The position numbers were made by a program, and so were the translations under genes. Under the pieces are notes generated by a model, which worked only from the letters and a program-made list of their open reading frames with translations, searched no databases and was not told the origin of the DNA. Positions 60,980-64,000 of a stretch of 64,000 nucleotides of DNA are shown in pieces. Within the stretch, counting starts at the first letter, position 1, and every line of letters starts with the position of its first letter. Origin of the DNA: Proteles cristata cristata (Eukaryota > Chordata > Mammalia > Carnivora > Hyaenidae); contig JAESUZ010002888.1 in NCBI GenBank assembly GCA_017311185.1, positions 744,001 to 808,000 on the forward strand, in the 5' to 3' direction.

Positions 60980-62430
60980 TAAATGAAGAGTATATTTTAG
61001 GAATGAACTGCTGGATTGTAGCTGTACTCATGATTAGCTTTAGCTGATATTGCTGAAGAGTTTTCCAAAGTGATTACACAGCGTACATTCCTACCAGCCC
61101 AGCGGCATAGGAGAGTTCTATTTGCTCCAGAACCTTGCCTGCACTGAATATTGTCAGGCTTTTATTTCTTTGTTTTTATTTAAAAAGTTCATCCATTCTT
61201 CATGGTGTCTTCTAGTATCACCTTGTGGTTTTAATTTGCCTTTCTCTGATGATTAGTAGAGTTGTGCATTTTAAAAAATATTTATTTATTTTGAGAGAGA
61301 GAGTGTGTGCAAACAGGGAGAGGGGCAGACAGAGAAGGAAAGAGAATCCCAAACAGTCTCGCATTGTTAACACAATCTGACACAGGGCTGGATCCCATGA
61401 ACGGCGAGGTCCTGACCTGAGCCAAAATCAAGAGTCAGATACTCACCAACTGAGCCACTCGGGTGCCCCAAAGTGCACATTTTTAAATATATTTATTAAT
61501 TGTTTGGATATTATTCCTTGTGAAAAGCTTATCCAAGTGTTTTCCATCATTATGTTGGATGTCCTGTCTTTTTTTATTGATTGTTCTTCATATATTCCTT
61601 TTATGAATATAGACCTTCTTTATTCTCTCACTTTGGCTTGTCTTTTCACTCTTTTATTTAATAGAGGCTCTTAATTTGCTTAATTTGAATCATTTAATAT
61701 TTTTCTTTTAGTAAGTTGCTTTTTACGGTCTGATTGAGAAACGTCTCAAGGTCACAAAGATCTTCTATGCTTTCCTCATAGCTCTGATAAAAGCTGCTGT
61801 TTTGAAAGTTCTTCAGGTTTGTTCTTTGCCTTGATTAGTATTTCCCCTTTGTGTTTATATAATACATTTTAGAATTTCCATGCTAGAATATAATAATAAC
61901 ATCAGTTAATAATAATAACATACTTTATTATGCTGTTATGAATAATGAATAGGCTTGCAATCAATCTATAAGTCAGTTGAGTTAGAACTGACATCATAAC
62001 AGTATTACATTTTCAAATTCATAAATGTTTATTTGATAGTCTTTAAGTTTTCTCAGCTATGTACTGTCAGAATAGCAGTTTTGCGTATTGTTTAGATTTA
62101 TTTCTAAGTATTTGGTGCTTTTCAATGTTATTTTAAATATTAAAAATTATAAACATTTCATTTTTGAAATGTTCATTGCTAGCATATAAGAATATTAGTT
62201 TTATATTGACTTTCTTATCAGTAAAGGTACTAATTTGGCATATATAGTATAATGATTTATATGTGAATTATTTTGAATTTTCTACAAATACCATCATGTG
62301 ATCTGCAAATATTGATGATTTTATTTCTTTTTTTTCTCATCCTCACACATTTTTTTACTTGTCCTTGACTTATTACACTGGCTAAGTCTTCCAGTAAATA
62401 TTAATAGACCTTTGCTGCCAACCTCAGGGG
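60980..62430 (-). mobile_element. Old LINE-1 ORF2 remnant
   Basis: Reverse-strand ORF2 phrases: 'AAGTGATTACACAGCGTACA', 'TTTGCCTTTCTCTGATGATT', 'ATTTATTTCTAAGTATTTGG', 'CATCATGTGATCTGCAAATA'. Split by a SINE. Very degraded. Confidence 0.7.
61275..61470 (-). mobile_element. Diverged carnivore SINE inside LINE-1
   Basis: GA block with GTGTGTG, end CACTCGGGTGCCCC. Flanked by GTGCATTTTAAA / GTGCACATTTTTAAA. Confidence 0.9.
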
Positions 62431-62939
62431 AAAATAATTCATATTTATTTTCTATGTATGCGGCAAACTCTATGCCAGACATACAAAAGCTAAAATTAGA
62501 TGAATAAATGAAAGCTTGCCATGTTACTCCTGTTGCTGCATCCTAGTGTCCAGGGTATGATTCCAATAAAATACAATTTATGTTCTATTCGCTTCATGTG
62601 AATTATAACAGGAAATTTGAGAGGTATTTCAAACATATTCAGACGAGGGTTTTAATGACTGGTGGCAATGAAACAGGGCTTGATTAAAGTATTAGCGCGA
62701 AGATTTTGGTATTTTCTTTATCTTTGTATGTCAGTACAGCTTACTGACTTTAATCAGTCTTAGACATGTATCTCACACTCATTTTAACTAGATATCTGCA
62801 TACCTGAAAATGATGCTGTCACTATTAATTTAGTTTATTGGTTTCCCTGGGTTGATTCAGCAGTCAAGTTTATTGGGAACTATAGACTTTTGACCAGTAC
62901 AGTCCTGGATCAGCTTCTCACCAGATTCATTCAATTGAC

Positions 62940-63110
62940 ATGTAGCCTTAGCCTGAGGACCTCATTTCTCTGAACCTCAGTATCTTCATCTATTAAATAG
63001 GGCTAAGAGCAATGGTATAGGTAAATATGAGTATTAATCAAGATAACATAATAAAATATCTAGTATAATGTTTGACATAATGACTAGGTCCCAAATAAAA
63101 ATGATCTATT
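62940..63110 (+). mobile_element. MIR SINE remnant
   Basis: 'CTCTGAACCTCAGTATCTTC', 'ATCTATTAAATAGGGCTAAG', 'AATCAAGATAACATAATAAA'. Confidence 0.7.
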
Positions 63111-63199
63111 ATTAATGGCAAAGGCAATAATAAAATATGTCTGAATTAATGCAATGTAATATAATGACAAAAGCCAAGTGCACCAATCACAAAACTGTG

Positions 63200-63350
63200 T
63201 TAATACACAGTATATATCCAAACCTTTGAGAAATGACTTAACATCCCTGAAAATGTTCCCATATTTATAAAGTAGGAAATAATACTAACCTCATAGAATT
63301 AAAATTGAAAATTAAAGGAGATTGTGTATGTAAGAGACAGCACAAATCTA
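63200..63350 (+). mobile_element. MIR SINE remnant
   Basis: 'GAGAAATGACTTAACATCCC', 'ATAAAGTAGGAAATAATACT' and 'ACCTCATAGAATTAAAATTG' follow the MIR order. Confidence 0.65.
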
Positions 63351-64000
63351 TACATGAGAAGCCTGCCGTCAGTGGTGACTGTTGAATTATCACTGCAGTT
63401 AAACACTGCGAATATTAAGCCAGGGTACAGAAAGCCGGTAACAGGGTGCCTGAGCTAGGAAGTGTTAAAATTGTTCTCATTGCAATTACCACCATTACTA
63501 CCTCCACCACCGCTACTGCTAAAGATCGACTTTGCAATTCCAAACTTCTAAAGGTGAGAATTGAACAAATGAGAACAATGAGTGGAGGATGTGGATAAGA
63601 CAAAAGAATTCCCGAAATTGCCCAGAGTCTCTGCACACTCACCTGTAGCCTGGGGATTAACTCTTCACTGATAAGCTTATCTTCTCAAAACGCATTTCTT
63701 TTGTTTCTTGTTTTTGTTTTAAGCCCCTATGCAGAAACAGGATCTCATGTGTTTGTCATCTCAGAAATATGACTCGGGCTTTCTACAAAAAGCTGTTCAA
63801 AACTGGCTACCTAGGTGTACTCACCGAAACACAGCAAGACTGTGACTGTTACTGGTTGGAAATTTGAAAGCCCCTGCATCTTCTTCTTTTCAGCGTCCTT
63901 AACCTGCTGGTAATCATACTGTCTGGACTCCAATAAGCTTCCCTGCCTCTTACTTAATGATCTAGGACCTTCATTTCCTGAACAGGAGTAGACACACATG
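63351..64000. other. Non-coding DNA at window end
   Basis: Nothing recognised. Small open frames lack family features. Confidence 0.35.

Noticed and set aside
1429..61470. tRNA-Lys-like sequences with A and B boxes (e.g. GGTTCGAGCCC)
   Set aside because: They are heads of SINEs, followed by CT-rich blocks, A-tails and target duplications. None folds as a stand-alone tRNA gene.
44000..64000. Search for the next conserved neighbours of the Y1/Y5 pair (such as TKTL2 or NAF1)
   Set aside because: No matching open frame or exon was found. In human these genes lie more than 100 kb away, so absence is expected.

Overview
The window is mammalian nuclear DNA from a carnivore, almost certainly a cat (Felidae). 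The evidence is about 26 copies of the tRNA-Lys-derived carnivore SINE in its felid form: a head like 'GGGGCGCCTGGGTGGCTCAG', a CT-rich spacer and a tail ending in AAATAAATAAA. Carnivore-type LINE-1 tails and older mammalian repeats (MIR, L2, Tigger) are also present. The exact species cannot be read from the sequence.

Two protein-coding genes are present, head to head: NPY1R on the minus strand (coding exons 18158-19406, one 100-base coding intron) and NPY5R on the plus strand (main coding exon ending at 43327). Both are intact class A G-protein-coupled receptors for neuropeptide Y and peptide YY. Their promoters lie in two separate CpG islands, about 23.93-25.19 kb (NPY1R side) and about 34.85-36.05 kb (NPY5R side). 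The layout matches the known mammalian Y1/Y5 pair, described in human as divergently transcribed and coordinately regulated.

Region by region: 1-16.0 kb is repeat-rich flanking DNA downstream of NPY1R, with old LINE-1 fragments, a three-layer nested insertion at 11.04-12.76 kb and a Tigger DNA transposon remnant at 13.17-14.22 kb. NPY1R with its 3' UTR, the 5 kb 5'-UTR intron and its CpG island fills 16.9-25.2 kb. The interval 25.2-34.8 kb between the promoters is AT-rich and has no felid SINEs; it holds a long L2 remnant (29.2-31.0 kb), two microsatellites and a pair of SRF-like CArG motifs. NPY5R runs from its CpG island to its poly(A) signals near 43.4-43.6 kb. From 44 to 64 kb is gene-free flanking DNA with many SINEs, two long minus-strand LINE-1 remnants, and an ancient repeat carrying a recent three-copy tandem duplication of 151 bases.

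No new biological system is evident. The most useful observations are the SINE-free interval across both promoters, the two tandem splice acceptors that decide the NPY5R start codon, the young 151-base triplication, and several near-consensus SINE insertions with intact target-site duplications.
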